The position numbers and the translations under genes are program-made. From Streptomyces galbus (GTDB taxonomy: Bacteria > Actinomycetota > Actinomycetes > Streptomycetales > Streptomycetaceae), in contig NZ_SZPR01000009.1 in assembly GCF_005280195.1 (NCBI RefSeq), positions 1 through 64,000 on the forward strand: DNA of 64,000 bases. The letters run 5' to 3'. The stretch's first letter is position 1, and the number at the start of each line of letters is the position of its first letter. Of the stretch, positions 1 to 8,066 are shown in pieces. A model generated the notes under the pieces. It ran no database searches. It was not told the origin of the DNA and saw only the letters and a program-made list of their open reading frames with translations.

Positions 1-44
1 AGGAGCAAGGCGTCGTACGGGGTGGCATCGAGCACGTCTGGCAT
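1..44 (-). CDS. hemH: Ferrochelatase (HemH), N-terminal fragment cut by the window edge
   Basis: Only the first 14 codons lie inside the window, reading MPDVLDATPYDALL on the minus strand from an ATG at 44. This matches what I remember of the N-terminus of Streptomyces ferrochelatase, which inserts ferrous iron into the porphyrin ring in the last step of heme synthesis. An AGGA element sits about 8 bases before the ATG. It is divergent from the MFS gene at 208, so the two share a promoter region of about 160 bp. Identification rests on a very short peptide and on memory. It could be another protein with a similar start. Confidence 0.5.
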   Translation of the reverse strand, partial: MPDVLDATPYDALL

Positions 45-139
45 GTCTCGATCCTGCCACCCGCCTCCGACACCGGGAAAACGGCGGGGTCGCGGACGCG
101 GTTCCCGGTCCGTTCCCGGTGGTGCATAAGGGTGCCCTC

Positions 140-178
140 ACTCGTAAGCTGTATCGACTGCATTCGCACCTTACGAGT
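140..178. promoter_or_regulatory. 9-bp inverted repeat, possible operator for the divergent promoter region
   Basis: The arms ACTCGTAAG (140-148) and CTTACGAGT (170-178) are perfect inverted complements separated by 21 bases. They lie 30-70 bp upstream of the MFS gene, in the region it shares with the putative hemH. Two distant, AT-richer arms in an otherwise GC-rich gap look more like a protein binding site than a terminator. No binding protein can be named. Confidence 0.4.
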
Positions 179-207
179 TCACCGCGCGCCCAGCCGTCCC
201 CGCGCGC

Positions 208-1473
208 GTGACCCACCGACCGGAGCCGCCCGTGCCCAGCCCCTACCGCGCCCTGTTCGCCGCCCCCGGCTCCAGGGGCTTCTCGGCCGCCGGGTTCATC
301 GGCCGGATGCCCCTGTCGATGATGGGCATCGGCGTGGTCACGATGGTCTCGCAGCTCACCGGGCGCTACGGGCTCGCGGGGGCACTGTCGGCCACCATCG
401 CCCTGTCGGCGGCGCTGCTCGGGCCGCAGATCTCGCGGCTGGTCGACCAGCACGGGCAGCGCCGGGTACTGCGCCCCGCGACGCTGGTGGCGCTCGCTGC
501 GGCGGCCGGACTGCTGCTCGCCGCGCACTTCGACTGGCCGGACGGGGTGCTCTTCGCCTGTGCGGCCGGCATCGGTTCGGTGCCGAGCCTCGGCGCGATG
601 ATCCGGGCCCGCTGGGCGGCGGTGTACCGGGGCACCCCTCAGTTGCACACGGCGTACTCGTTCGAGTCCGTGATGGACGAGGTGTGCTTCATCTTCGGGC
701 CGATCATCTCCATCGGCCTGTCGACGGCGTGGTTCCCGGAGGCGGGCCCGCTGCTGGCGGCGTGCTTCCTCGCGGTCGGTGTGTTCTGGCTGACCGCGCA
801 GCGCGCCACCGAGCCCGAGCCGCACCCGCGCGGGCGCAACGGCGGCGGTGGCACGGCGCTGCGCTCCCCCGGCCTGCAGGTGCTGGTGGCCACCTTCGTG
901 GCCACGGGCGCCATCTTCGGCGCGGTGGACGTGGTGACCGTCGCGTTCGCCGACGAGCGGGGCCACAAGAGCGCCGCGAGCGTCGTGCTCGCCCTGTACG
1001 CGGCCGGATCCTGCGTGGCCGGGCTGGTCTTCGGCCTGCTGCACGTGAAGGGGGCGCCGGAACGCCGCTGGCTCCTGGGCGTGCTCCTGATGTCCGTGAG
1101 TATGATCCCCCTCCTACTGGTCGGAAACTTGCCGTTTCTGGCCGTGGCGCTCTTCGTCGCGGGCCTGTTCATCGCTCCCACGATGATCACGACGATGTCC
1201 CTCATCGAAGAGCACGTACCACGCGCACAACTGACCGAGGGCATGACCTGGGTGAGCACGGGGCTCGCGGTCGGGGTGGCGCTGGGTTCGTCGGCGGCCG
1301 GCTGGGTCATCGACGCGGCCGGTGCCCGGGCCGGGTACGGGGTCCCGGCGGTCTCCGGGGCCGTCGCGGCCGTGGTCGGTTTCCTGGGGTTCCGCCGGCT
1401 CAGCAGGCCGGCTCCGGGTCGGGGAGGCACCGTTGAGCAGCACGACGAGCGGCAGGAACGGCACGTGGCGTAA
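208..1473 (+). CDS. MFS transporter (probable efflux permease)
   Basis: A 421-residue membrane protein with about 12 hydrophobic helices and the layout of the major facilitator superfamily. It has a loop of the R-L-V-D-Q-H-G-Q-R-R type near residues 74-84 after helix 2, corresponding to the MFS motif-A position, and a polar central loop around residues 195-215. Such proteins exchange small molecules for protons; the substrate cannot be told from sequence. The GTG at 208 is the earliest start giving the conserved N-terminus, but it has no clear Shine-Dalgarno sequence, so the mRNA may have little or no leader. The last 41 bases overlap the next gene, which suggests translational coupling with the oxidase. 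Confidence 0.85.
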   Translation: MTHRPEPPVPSPYRALFAAPGSRGFSAAGFIGRMPLSMMGIGVVTMVSQLTGRYGLAGALSATIALSAALLGPQISRLVDQHGQRRVLRPATLVALAAAAGLLLAAHFDWPDGVLFACAAGIGSVPSLGAMIRARWAAVYRGTPQLHTAYSFESVMDEVCFIFGPIISIGLSTAWFPEAGPLLAACFLAVGVFWLTAQRATEPEPHPRGRNGGGGTALRSPGLQVLVATFVATGAIFGAVDVVTVAFADERGHKSAASVVLALYAAGSCVAGLVFGLLHVKGAPERRWLLGVLLMSVSMIPLLLVGNLPFLAVALFVAGLFIAPTMITTMSLIEEHVPRAQLTEGMTWVSTGLAVGVALGSSAAGWVIDAAGARAGYGVPAVSGAVAAVVGFLGFRRLSRPAPGRGGTVEQHDERQERHVA

Positions 1474-2752
1474 CTGGGGCGGCAACGTCGTCGCCCGGCC
1501 CGCGCGGGAGGTCACGCCCGCCTCCGTGGACGAACTGGCCGCGGTGGTCCGCCGGGCGGCCGAGGACGGCCTGACGGTCAAGGCCGTCGGCACCGGGCAC
1601 TCCTTCACGGCGATAGCCGCCACGGACGGAGTGTTGATCCGCCCTCAACTGTTGACGGGTATCCGTGACATCGACCGTGACGCCATGACCGTCACGGTCG
1701 AGGCGGGCACGCCGCTCAAGCGGCTCAACGTGGCCCTCGCGCGCGAGGGCCTGTCGCTGACCAACATGGGCGACATCATGGAGCAGACGGTCTCGGGCGC
1801 CACCAGCACGGGCACGCACGGCACCGGCCGGGAGTCCGGCTCCATCGCCGCCCAGATCCGGGGCCTGGAGCTGGTGACGGCCGACGGCTCGGTGCTCACC
1901 TGCTCGGAGAAGGAGAACCCGGACGTCTTCGCCGCCGCCCGGATCGGGCTCGGCGCGCTCGGCGTCGTCACCGCGATCACCTTCGCCGTGGAACCGATCT
2001 TCCTGCTCACCGCGCGCGAGGAACCGATGCCGTTCGAGCGGGTGCTCGCCGACTTCGACGCGCTGTGGGCCGAGAACGAGCACTTCGAGTTCTACTGGTT
2101 CCCGCACACCGACAACACGAACACCAAGCGCAACAACCGCAGCGCGGGCCCCCGCAAGCCGGTGCCGCAGCTCGCGGGCTGGTTCGAGGACGAGTTCCTC
2201 TCCAACGGCGTGTTCCAGGCGGCCCAGTGGGTGGGGCAGGCGGCGCCCGCGACCGTCCCGGCGATCGCGCGGATCTCCAGCAGGGCGCTGTCCGCGCGCA
2301 CCTACACCGACATCCCGTACAAGGTCTTCACCTCCCCGCGCCGCGTGCGCTTCGTGGAGATGGAGTACGCCGTCCCGCGCGAGGCGGTGACCGGGGCGCT
2401 GCGCGAGCTGAAGGCGATGGTCGAGCGCTCCGGGCTGCGCGTCAGCTTCCCGGTGGAGGTGCGCACCGCGCCGGCCGACGACATCACCCTGTCCACCGCG
2501 TCCGGCCGGGACAGCGCGTACATCGCCGTCCACATGATGCGGGGGACGGCCTACCAGCGGTACTTCACCGACGCCGAGCGGATCTTCACCGCCCACGAGG
2601 GCCGGCCGCACTGGGGCAAGGTGCACACGCGCGACGCGGCGTACTTCGCCTCGGTCTACCCGCGCTTCGGGGAGTTCACGGCGCTGCGGGACCGGCTGGA
2701 CCCGGACCGGCTGTTCCAGAACGACTACCTGCGGAGGGTGCTGGGTCCGTAG
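1433..2752 (+). CDS. FAD-linked D-arabinono-1,4-lactone/alditol oxidase family protein
   Basis: This 439-residue protein belongs to the vanillyl-alcohol-oxidase fold. The N-terminal FAD domain contains the VGTGHSF motif (His56), which in alditol oxidase and relatives carries covalently bound FAD. The C-terminal ALO domain ends with the typical HWGK and LDPDRLFQNDYL signatures. Family members oxidise sugar alcohols or sugar lactones with oxygen, releasing hydrogen peroxide. I chose the TTG at 1433 because GGGAGG lies 4-5 bases before it and the family N-terminus (TWRNWGGN) follows. Longer in-frame starts run deep into the MFS gene. The gene overlaps the MFS gene by 41 bp, and its 3' end overlaps the convergent gene at 2676 by 77 bp. 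Confidence 0.88.
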   Translation: MSSTTSGRNGTWRNWGGNVVARPAREVTPASVDELAAVVRRAAEDGLTVKAVGTGHSFTAIAATDGVLIRPQLLTGIRDIDRDAMTVTVEAGTPLKRLNVALAREGLSLTNMGDIMEQTVSGATSTGTHGTGRESGSIAAQIRGLELVTADGSVLTCSEKENPDVFAAARIGLGALGVVTAITFAVEPIFLLTAREEPMPFERVLADFDALWAENEHFEFYWFPHTDNTNTKRNNRSAGPRKPVPQLAGWFEDEFLSNGVFQAAQWVGQAAPATVPAIARISSRALSARTYTDIPYKVFTSPRRVRFVEMEYAVPREAVTGALRELKAMVERSGLRVSFPVEVRTAPADDITLSTASGRDSAYIAVHMMRGTAYQRYFTDAERIFTAHEGRPHWGKVHTRDAAYFASVYPRFGEFTALRDRLDPDRLFQNDYLRRVLGP

Positions 2753-3548
2753 GGGCGGTGGTGGCCGCGTCGGAGCTCCCGGGTGCCGGGGTCTGCGAGG
2801 TGGCCCCGGTGCTCCCGGTAGCGTCCGGCGTGGGGGTCGGGGTCGGGGTGGCGCCGGACGGCGTGCCGCTGTCCGTGGCCGCGCCGCCGTCGTCCGCCGG
2901 GGCGCCGGAGGAGGCGCCGGACGAGGGGGCCGGGCCGCCGCCGGTGGCCGGTGCCGTGGCGGGCGGTGCCGGGGAGGGGCCGCCGCCGGAGCCGGACCGG
3001 GAGGTGCCGCCGGTGACCGCGTCGCTGACGGTGGTGCCCCGGCCGCCGCTGAAGCTGTTGCCCGACGCCAGTTCGTAGGCGGTGATTCCGGCCATGGTGA
3101 CGCCGAACACCAGCGCGGCCGCGACGACCGGGCGCTTCCAGCTCCTGGTCCGCGCGCGGTAGACCGTTCCCTGCGAGTACTCCCCCGGCGCCCGCGGTGC
3201 GCCGGACCTGCCGGGTGCCCCTCGGCTCGTCCGTGCCGGCGTCTCGCGTGGGCGGGCGACGGTCGCCTCCCGCAGCTGTTCGCCGGTCCGCTTGAAGAAG
3301 TGCTGGAAGACCGTGCCGCCGCAGGTGGCGACGATGCTGACGACACCGGCGCCGAGGATCGTGCCGTAGACCCCGAAGTACGAGGCGAGCTTGGCGGCGA
3401 TCACGGCCGCCACGGCGCTGCCGGCCACCTGGGGGACGCTCAGGTCGATGCGCCTGACCGGCACCGGCTCCCCGGGGCCCGGCCCCGTCCCTTCGGTTCC
3501 CTCCCCTCCTGAGGACGACGTGTCGACGACATCGGTCCTTTCACGCAT
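2676..3548 (-). CDS. Streptomyces membrane protein with a proline/threonine/serine-rich tail, function unknown
   Basis: I do not recognise a named family. The 290-residue product has a polar N-terminus, a conserved-looking hydrophobic block at about residues 40-80 (two membrane segments), a basic linker, a third hydrophobic segment near residues 137-160, and then about 130 residues dominated by P, T, S, G and A. That tail looks disordered and, by topology, may be extracytoplasmic. I start at the ATG at 3548 (MRERTDVVDT), because upstream in-frame sequence is intergenic in character. The ribosome site is weak. The 3' end lies inside the oxidase coding sequence, a convergent overlap of 77 bp. 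Three TTGATCGACCAA-like boxes lie 28-103 bp upstream. Confidence 0.7.
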   Translation of the reverse strand: MRERTDVVDTSSSGGEGTEGTGPGPGEPVPVRRIDLSVPQVAGSAVAAVIAAKLASYFGVYGTILGAGVVSIVATCGGTVFQHFFKRTGEQLREATVARPRETPARTSRGAPGRSGAPRAPGEYSQGTVYRARTRSWKRPVVAAALVFGVTMAGITAYELASGNSFSGGRGTTVSDAVTGGTSRSGSGGGPSPAPPATAPATGGGPAPSSGASSGAPADDGGAATDSGTPSGATPTPTPTPDATGSTGATSQTPAPGSSDAATTAPTDPAPSAGSRSGTAGPGPAGPAAP

Positions 3549-3575
3549 CCCGGAACCTTGCCTGCCTTTCCCGTA

Positions 3576-3651
3576 CTTGACCGACGATCCACCTGATCCA
3601 CACTTGATCGACCAATCACCCCGAACCGTCCATTCGGTCTTGATCGACCAA
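3576..3651. promoter_or_regulatory. Three near-palindromic TTGATCGACCAA-type boxes
   Basis: CTTGATCGACCAA occurs exactly at 3603-3615 and 3639-3651 (36 bp apart), with a diverged copy CTTGACCGACGAT at 3576-3588. The core TTGnTCGAnCAA is nearly self-complementary, as expected for a dimeric regulator. The array covers the expected promoter region of the minus-strand gene starting at 3548. The regulator is unknown. The rest of the 535-bp gap (3549-4083) holds no convincing gene and must contain the sepH promoter. A short CCGT-n6-ACGG inverted repeat lies near 3938-3951. Confidence 0.5.
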
Positions 3652-4083
3652 GTGCACAAGAAGGGGGACGTACGAGCGAAATCCATAGTTCCGTTTCTGC
3701 GGATTCCGTGAAGTACGCCACGTGGACGATCACGTCGGCCGCGTGACGGACGGCCAAGTCGCACCCCTTGCCAGAAGTTGGACGGCGCGCCAATCCACGC
3801 ACGTGGCCCAAATGGAGTACTGTTGCGAGCCCTGGGTCCGGTCTCCCGCCAGGGCGTCCGGGGCCTCACTGGACGGCCGGGAGGGAGCTTGTTGCTCAGG
3901 GTGACGGACTTGGTCACTCAGCGTGGCGAATAGGTAACCGTGCCATAACGGCGATCCCGGGCCCGAGCCCGACACGCCGGGCAACTCGGCAAGGTTGTGG
4001 CAGGCTGCACCCGGGCAGGCCACACTCGACTAGCGGAAGCAGCGACGCACGTGACGTCGGCAGGCACCACCCGGGAGGTCCCC

Positions 4084-5118
4084 ATGCCCGAACTGCGTGT
4101 CGTGGCCGTCTCGAATGACGGCACACGGCTGGTGCTGAAGGCTGCGGACAGCACGGAGTACACGCTTCCGATCGACGAACGGCTCCGCGCCGCCGTGCGC
4201 GGCGACCGTCCCCGCCTCGGCCAGATCGAGATCGAGGTGGAGAGTCATCTCCGCCCCCGTGACATCCAGGCGCGTATACGTGCCGGCGCGACCGCGGAAG
4301 AGGTCGCCCAGATGGCCGGCATCCCCGTCGACCGCGTGCGCCGCTTCGAGGGTCCCGTGCTGGCCGAGCGCGCCTTCATGGCCGAGCGGGCCCGCAAGAC
4401 GCCCGTCCGCCGCCCCGGTGAGAACGCCGCGGGACCCCAGCTCGGCGAGGCCGTCCAGGAGCGCCTGCTGCTGCGCGGCGCCGAGAAGGACACCGTGCAG
4501 TGGGACTCCTGGCGCCGCGACGACGGCACCTGGGAGGTCATGCTGGCCTACCAGGTGGCGGGCGAACCGCACTCGGCTAGCTGGACGTACGACCCGCCCC
4601 GGCGGCTCGTCCAGGCGGTCGACGAGGAGGCGCGCTCGCTGATCGGCGAGTCCGACGACCTCGCCGCGCCGGAGCCCAGCTTCCCCTTCGTCCCGCGCAT
4701 CGCGCGCCTGCCGCGCGACCGCGGCATGGACCGCGCCCTCGACCGGCCGAGCCTGCCCGCGCAGGCCGCCGAGCCGGCCGAGGAGACCGTGGAGCGGGAA
4801 CGGGACTCGCTGACCAGCCTGTTGGAGGCGGTGCCGAGCTTCCGAGGCGACCTGGTCGTCCCGGAGCGCCCGTCGGACGAGCCCGACGACGAGCCCGTGC
4901 CGGAACCGGCCGCCGAGGAGCCCCCGGCTCCGGCCGCGTCCGCCGGCTCCGCCTACGCGGACGTCCTCATGCCCCGTTCGGTCGGCAGCCACCGTGACCG
5001 TCTGGTCGGCGCCACGGACCGTCAGGCCGAGGCGGACGGCGTCCGCCCGGGCCGCCGCGCGGCGGTCCCGAGCTGGGACGAGATCGTCTTCGGGACGCGC
5101 CGCAAGAAGCAGGAATAG
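4084..5118 (+). CDS. sepH: Cell division protein SepH
   Basis: A 344-residue protein of the DUF3071/SepH family. The conserved N-terminal domain (about residues 1-105) ends in a helix-turn-helix-like segment (ATAEEVAQMAGIPVDRVRRF, around residues 67-86). A C-terminal conserved patch with KDTVQWDSWRR and a long acidic, disordered tail ending in R-K-K-Q-E follow. SepH is known from S. venezuelae and mycobacteria to bind FtsZ and stimulate filament assembly and sporulation septation. The ATG at 4084 is preceded by GGGAGG at the right distance. The product length equals what I recall for the characterised protein. It is monocistronic, between a long upstream gap and a terminator at 5142. Confidence 0.93.
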   Translation: MPELRVVAVSNDGTRLVLKAADSTEYTLPIDERLRAAVRGDRPRLGQIEIEVESHLRPRDIQARIRAGATAEEVAQMAGIPVDRVRRFEGPVLAERAFMAERARKTPVRRPGENAAGPQLGEAVQERLLLRGAEKDTVQWDSWRRDDGTWEVMLAYQVAGEPHSASWTYDPPRRLVQAVDEEARSLIGESDDLAAPEPSFPFVPRIARLPRDRGMDRALDRPSLPAQAAEPAEETVERERDSLTSLLEAVPSFRGDLVVPERPSDEPDDEPVPEPAAEEPPAPAASAGSAYADVLMPRSVGSHRDRLVGATDRQAEADGVRPGRRAAVPSWDEIVFGTRRKKQE

Positions 5119-5141
5119 GTCAGGACAGGACACACAGGTGG

Positions 5142-5167
5142 GGGCCGCGCCGGGGACGGCGCGGCCC
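5142..5167. terminator. Bidirectional hairpin terminator between sepH and the sulfurtransferase gene
   Basis: A perfect 10-bp GC stem (5142-5151 with 5158-5167) and 6-base loop lies in the 57-bp gap between two convergent genes. There is no T tract, which is usual for streptomycete terminators. Confidence 0.7.
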
Positions 5168-5175
5168 TCACCGCG

Positions 5176-6027
5176 TCACTGCGGGTCCGGCCCCACGGCC
5201 ACCGGACGCGACGGGTCCGACGACCACTCCGACCACGAACCGACGTACAGCGCGGCCGGGATGCCCGCCACCGCCAGCGCCAGCACCTCGTGCGCCCCCG
5301 ACACGCCCGAGCCGCAGTACACGCCGACCGGTGTGCCGTCGGCGGCGCCCAGCGCCTTGAAGCGTGCGCCGAGCTCCTCGGCGGGCAGGAACCGGCCGTC
5401 CGGGCCGACGTTGTCGTTCGTGGGCGCGGAGACGGCCCCCGGGATGTGCCCGCCGACCCGGTCGATGGGCTCGACGTCACCGCGGTAGCGCTCACCCGCC
5501 CGCGCGTCGAACAGGACCCCGGAGCGGGCCAGCGCCGCGGCCCCGTCCGCGTCCAACAGGCCCGCGGCCGCCGGAACCGGCTCGAAGTCGCCTTCGGCCG
5601 GCGCGGGGACGTCCGTGGCGAGCGGCCCCTCCCACGCCGTCAACCCGCCGTCGAGCACGCTCACGTCCGGGTGACCCGTCCAGCGCAGCAGCCACCACGC
5701 GCGCGCCGCCGCCCAGCCCTGCCCGCCGTCGTACACGACGACCGGACGCGCCGGCGACACGCCCGCGCGGCGCATCGCCGCGCCGAACTCCGCCAGGTCC
5801 GGCAGCGGATGACGCCCGTCGGCGCCGGGGCTGCCGGCCAACTCCCGGTCCAGGTCGACGAAGACGGCACCCGGGAGGTGCCCGGCCGCGTAGGCGGCGC
5901 GGCCGTCGAAGGGCGGCTCCCCGGCCGCCTTCGCCACACTGAGCTGCCAGCGGACGTCGAGCAGCACCGGCGGGTTCTCGCCGGCCAGCGCGCTCGCGAG
6001 TTCGGATGCGGAGATGATGGCGTTCAT
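5176..6027 (-). CDS. Thiosulfate/3-mercaptopyruvate sulfurtransferase (two rhodanese domains)
   Basis: A 283-residue protein with two tandem rhodanese domains. The N-terminal one (about residues 5-125) is the inactive type, while the C-terminal one holds the active-site loop CGSGVSG with the catalytic Cys238. The enzyme moves sulfur from thiosulfate or mercaptopyruvate to cyanide or a thiol acceptor. The loop CGSGV(S/T)A/G favours mercaptopyruvate sulfurtransferase over strict thiosulfate rhodanese, whose loop is CRKGVT-like, but this is inference. I start at MNAIISASEL (ATG at 6027). The longer open frame upstream has no ribosome site and runs into the promoter region shared with the VOC gene at 6324. 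Confidence 0.88.
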   Translation of the reverse strand: MNAIISASELASALAGENPPVLLDVRWQLSVAKAAGEPPFDGRAAYAAGHLPGAVFVDLDRELAGSPGADGRHPLPDLAEFGAAMRRAGVSPARPVVVYDGGQGWAAARAWWLLRWTGHPDVSVLDGGLTAWEGPLATDVPAPAEGDFEPVPAAAGLLDADGAAALARSGVLFDARAGERYRGDVEPIDRVGGHIPGAVSAPTNDNVGPDGRFLPAEELGARFKALGAADGTPVGVYCGSGVSGAHEVLALAVAGIPAALYVGSWSEWSSDPSRPVAVGPDPQ

Positions 6028-6323
6028 GGGCCCATCCTCGCGCACGGGGTGGCCCCACCGCCGATGTCCGGCTACTCTGCTCCGCCGGGCAGACCCGGTC
6101 ACGTGGCGTACGGGACCGGGTACGTGCCGTACAGCCGATCGACAGACATCGGCCATCGCACGGAAACGGACGGACACCGCACATCGGGCATCCTCCGGTC
6201 GCGGGCCACCGTGCGACGGCGCGCCCCCGTGGCGCGCGGTACCACCGGTGGTGCGGGCATCCGCGCGCGGGCCGGAGGGCGGAAGCGACGCGGCCACCAC
6301 AACAGGCCGAGAAGAGAGTGACG

Positions 6324-7127
6324 ATGACCGGGGCACGTGGGTCGGCCGGACACAACGGCGAAGCACACGCTCGGTACGCGCCCGGCACACCCTGCTGGGT
6401 GAGTCTGATGGCGCACGGGTTGACGGCCGCGCAGGAGTTCTACGGAGCCCTGTTCGGCTGGGAGTTCGTGCCCGGACCCCCGCAACTCGGCCCGTACGCG
6501 CGGGCCCTGCTCGACGGCCGCGAGGTGGCCGGCATCGGCCAGCTCGCGCCGGACCGGCTCGCGGCGGTCGCCTGGACGCCCTATCTCGCCTCGGACGACG
6601 TCGACTCCACCGCCGAGACGGTGCGGCTGTGCGGCGGCACCATCGGCGTGGGCCCCCTGGAGGCCGCCGACTTCGGCCGCCTCGCGCTCGGCTCCGACCC
6701 CTCCGGCGCGGTGTTCGGCATCTGGCAGGGGGCGGCCCACCGCGGCACCGGGATCACCGGCGTGCACGGCACGCCCGCGTGGAACGAACTGGTGACCTAC
6801 GAGACGGCCGGTGTCGCCAAGTTCTACGAAACCGTGTTCGGTCACGAGCGTCAGGCCCCGGACTCCGCCGACCTGGACTACGTGACGCTCTGTCTCGACG
6901 GCCGCCCGGTCGCCGGCCTGCACGGCGTGGGCACCGCGCTGCCCCGGGACCGCGGGCCGCACTGGACGACGTACTTCGAGGTCACGGACGCCGACGCGTC
7001 CGTCGCGCTGGTCGCCGAGTTGGGCGGCCGGGTGCTCACGCCGCCCCACGACAGCGCCCACGGGCGCGTGGCGACGGTCCGCGATCCCGAGGGGGCGCAC
7101 TTCGCGCTCGTGGAGGGGCCGCGCTGA
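6324..7127 (+). CDS. Two-domain VOC (glyoxalase/bleomycin-resistance-like) protein
   Basis: The 267-residue product consists of two tandem vicinal-oxygen-chelate domains (about residues 17-130 and 145-265). Each opens with a PCWVSL- or PAWNELVTYE-type strand and has the A-x-x-FY-x-x-(L/V)FG(W/H)E motif. This fold binds a metal and serves glyoxalases, dioxygenases and antibiotic-sequestering proteins, and the exact role is unknown here. It resembles the 27-kDa antigen-type hydroxylase/VOC proteins common in Streptomyces. I prefer the ATG at 6324, 5-6 bases after GAGAG; a GTG at 6318 is possible. It is divergent from the sulfurtransferase and followed by a separate methyltransferase gene. Confidence 0.82.
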   Translation: MTGARGSAGHNGEAHARYAPGTPCWVSLMAHGLTAAQEFYGALFGWEFVPGPPQLGPYARALLDGREVAGIGQLAPDRLAAVAWTPYLASDDVDSTAETVRLCGGTIGVGPLEAADFGRLALGSDPSGAVFGIWQGAAHRGTGITGVHGTPAWNELVTYETAGVAKFYETVFGHERQAPDSADLDYVTLCLDGRPVAGLHGVGTALPRDRGPHWTTYFEVTDADASVALVAELGGRVLTPPHDSAHGRVATVRDPEGAHFALVEGPR

Positions 7128-7228
7128 GAGCCGCGGCCACGGCCCCGCCCGGAACGTGTGCGGCATCCGTCCGCTCCCTGCGCCCAAAACCATGGTCATC
7201 GGCGGTACTTGCGGGAAGGATGGTCCCC

Positions 7229-8053
7229 ATGACCGAAGGCCTCTCCATCGACCCCACCAAGCCGAGCATCGCGCGCGTCTACGACTACCTGCTCGGCGGC
7301 AAGGACAACTATGCGGTGGACCGGGAGGTGGGAGACGTGTTCAAACGTGACCTGCCCGGTTCGGTCGCGATCGCGTTCGCCAACCGCGCGGCCCTGACCC
7401 GGGCGGTCCGGGAGATCGCGACCACCACCGGGGTACGGCAGTTCATCGACCTGGGAAGCGGCCTGCCGACCGCCGACAACGTGCACGAGGTCGCGCAGCG
7501 GCACGCACCCGAGTCGCGCGTCATATACGTGGACACCGACCCGCAGGTACTGGTGCACGGCCGCGCCCTGCTCGAGAGGAACGAGCACACGCGCGTGGTC
7601 GCGGCGGACGTGCGCGAACCCGAGGCGATACGCAACCACCCGGACACGGTCGAGCTCATCGACTTCGAGCAACCCGTCGCCGTGATGTTCAGCGCCATCC
7701 TGCACCACGTGAACGACGAGGAGGACCCGGCCGCCATCGTCCGCTACTGGAAGGACCAGGTGCCGTCGGGCAGTTACTTCTTCGTCAGCCACTTCCGGTC
7801 GGGCAACAACGCCGAGACGGCGGAGGCGGAGACGGTCCTGCAGCAGACGTTCGGCCGGGGCCGGTGGCGCACCGACGAGGAGATCCTCGCCCTGCTGGAC
7901 GGCCTGGAGATACTCGAACCGGGCGTCGTCCCGGCGTCGTTGTGGCACCCCGACGAGGTGACCGAGACCGACGGTCCGTGGCGCGGTCAGGCACCCCGGG
8001 AACTGACCGTCTGGGAGCACCTCATCGCCGCGACGCTGGCCCGCAAGCCGTAG
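7229..8053 (+). CDS. SAM-dependent methyltransferase, DUF574 family
   Basis: This 274-residue protein begins with the family hallmark IDPTKPSIARVYDYLLGGKDNY. It has a Rossmann SAM-binding motif (FIDLGSGLPT, about residues 72-81) and an acidic ribose-binding strand (VIYVDTDP). DUF574 proteins are numerous in streptomycetes and rare elsewhere; most have no known substrate. The ATG at 7229 follows GGAAGGA. An alternative ATG at 7220 lies too close to that sequence. The gene is single, converges on thymidine kinase and leaves only 13 bp between the two stop codons. Confidence 0.88.
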   Translation: MTEGLSIDPTKPSIARVYDYLLGGKDNYAVDREVGDVFKRDLPGSVAIAFANRAALTRAVREIATTTGVRQFIDLGSGLPTADNVHEVAQRHAPESRVIYVDTDPQVLVHGRALLERNEHTRVVAADVREPEAIRNHPDTVELIDFEQPVAVMFSAILHHVNDEEDPAAIVRYWKDQVPSGSYFFVSHFRSGNNAETAEAETVLQQTFGRGRWRTDEEILALLDGLEILEPGVVPASLWHPDEVTETDGPWRGQAPRELTVWEHLIAATLARKP

Positions 8054-8066
8054 GCGCAGCGGCTCG

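Noticed and set aside
1400..3346. 648-codon minus-strand open frame opposite the lactone oxidase gene
   Set aside because: It is a shadow of the high-GC oxidase and membrane-protein genes: composition is P/R/A/G-rich, no domain is visible and the start has no ribosome site.
3840..4083. Riboswitch in the sepH leader
   Set aside because: The short CCGT-n6-ACGG repeat and GC-rich leader do not match the conserved blocks of any riboswitch class I know.
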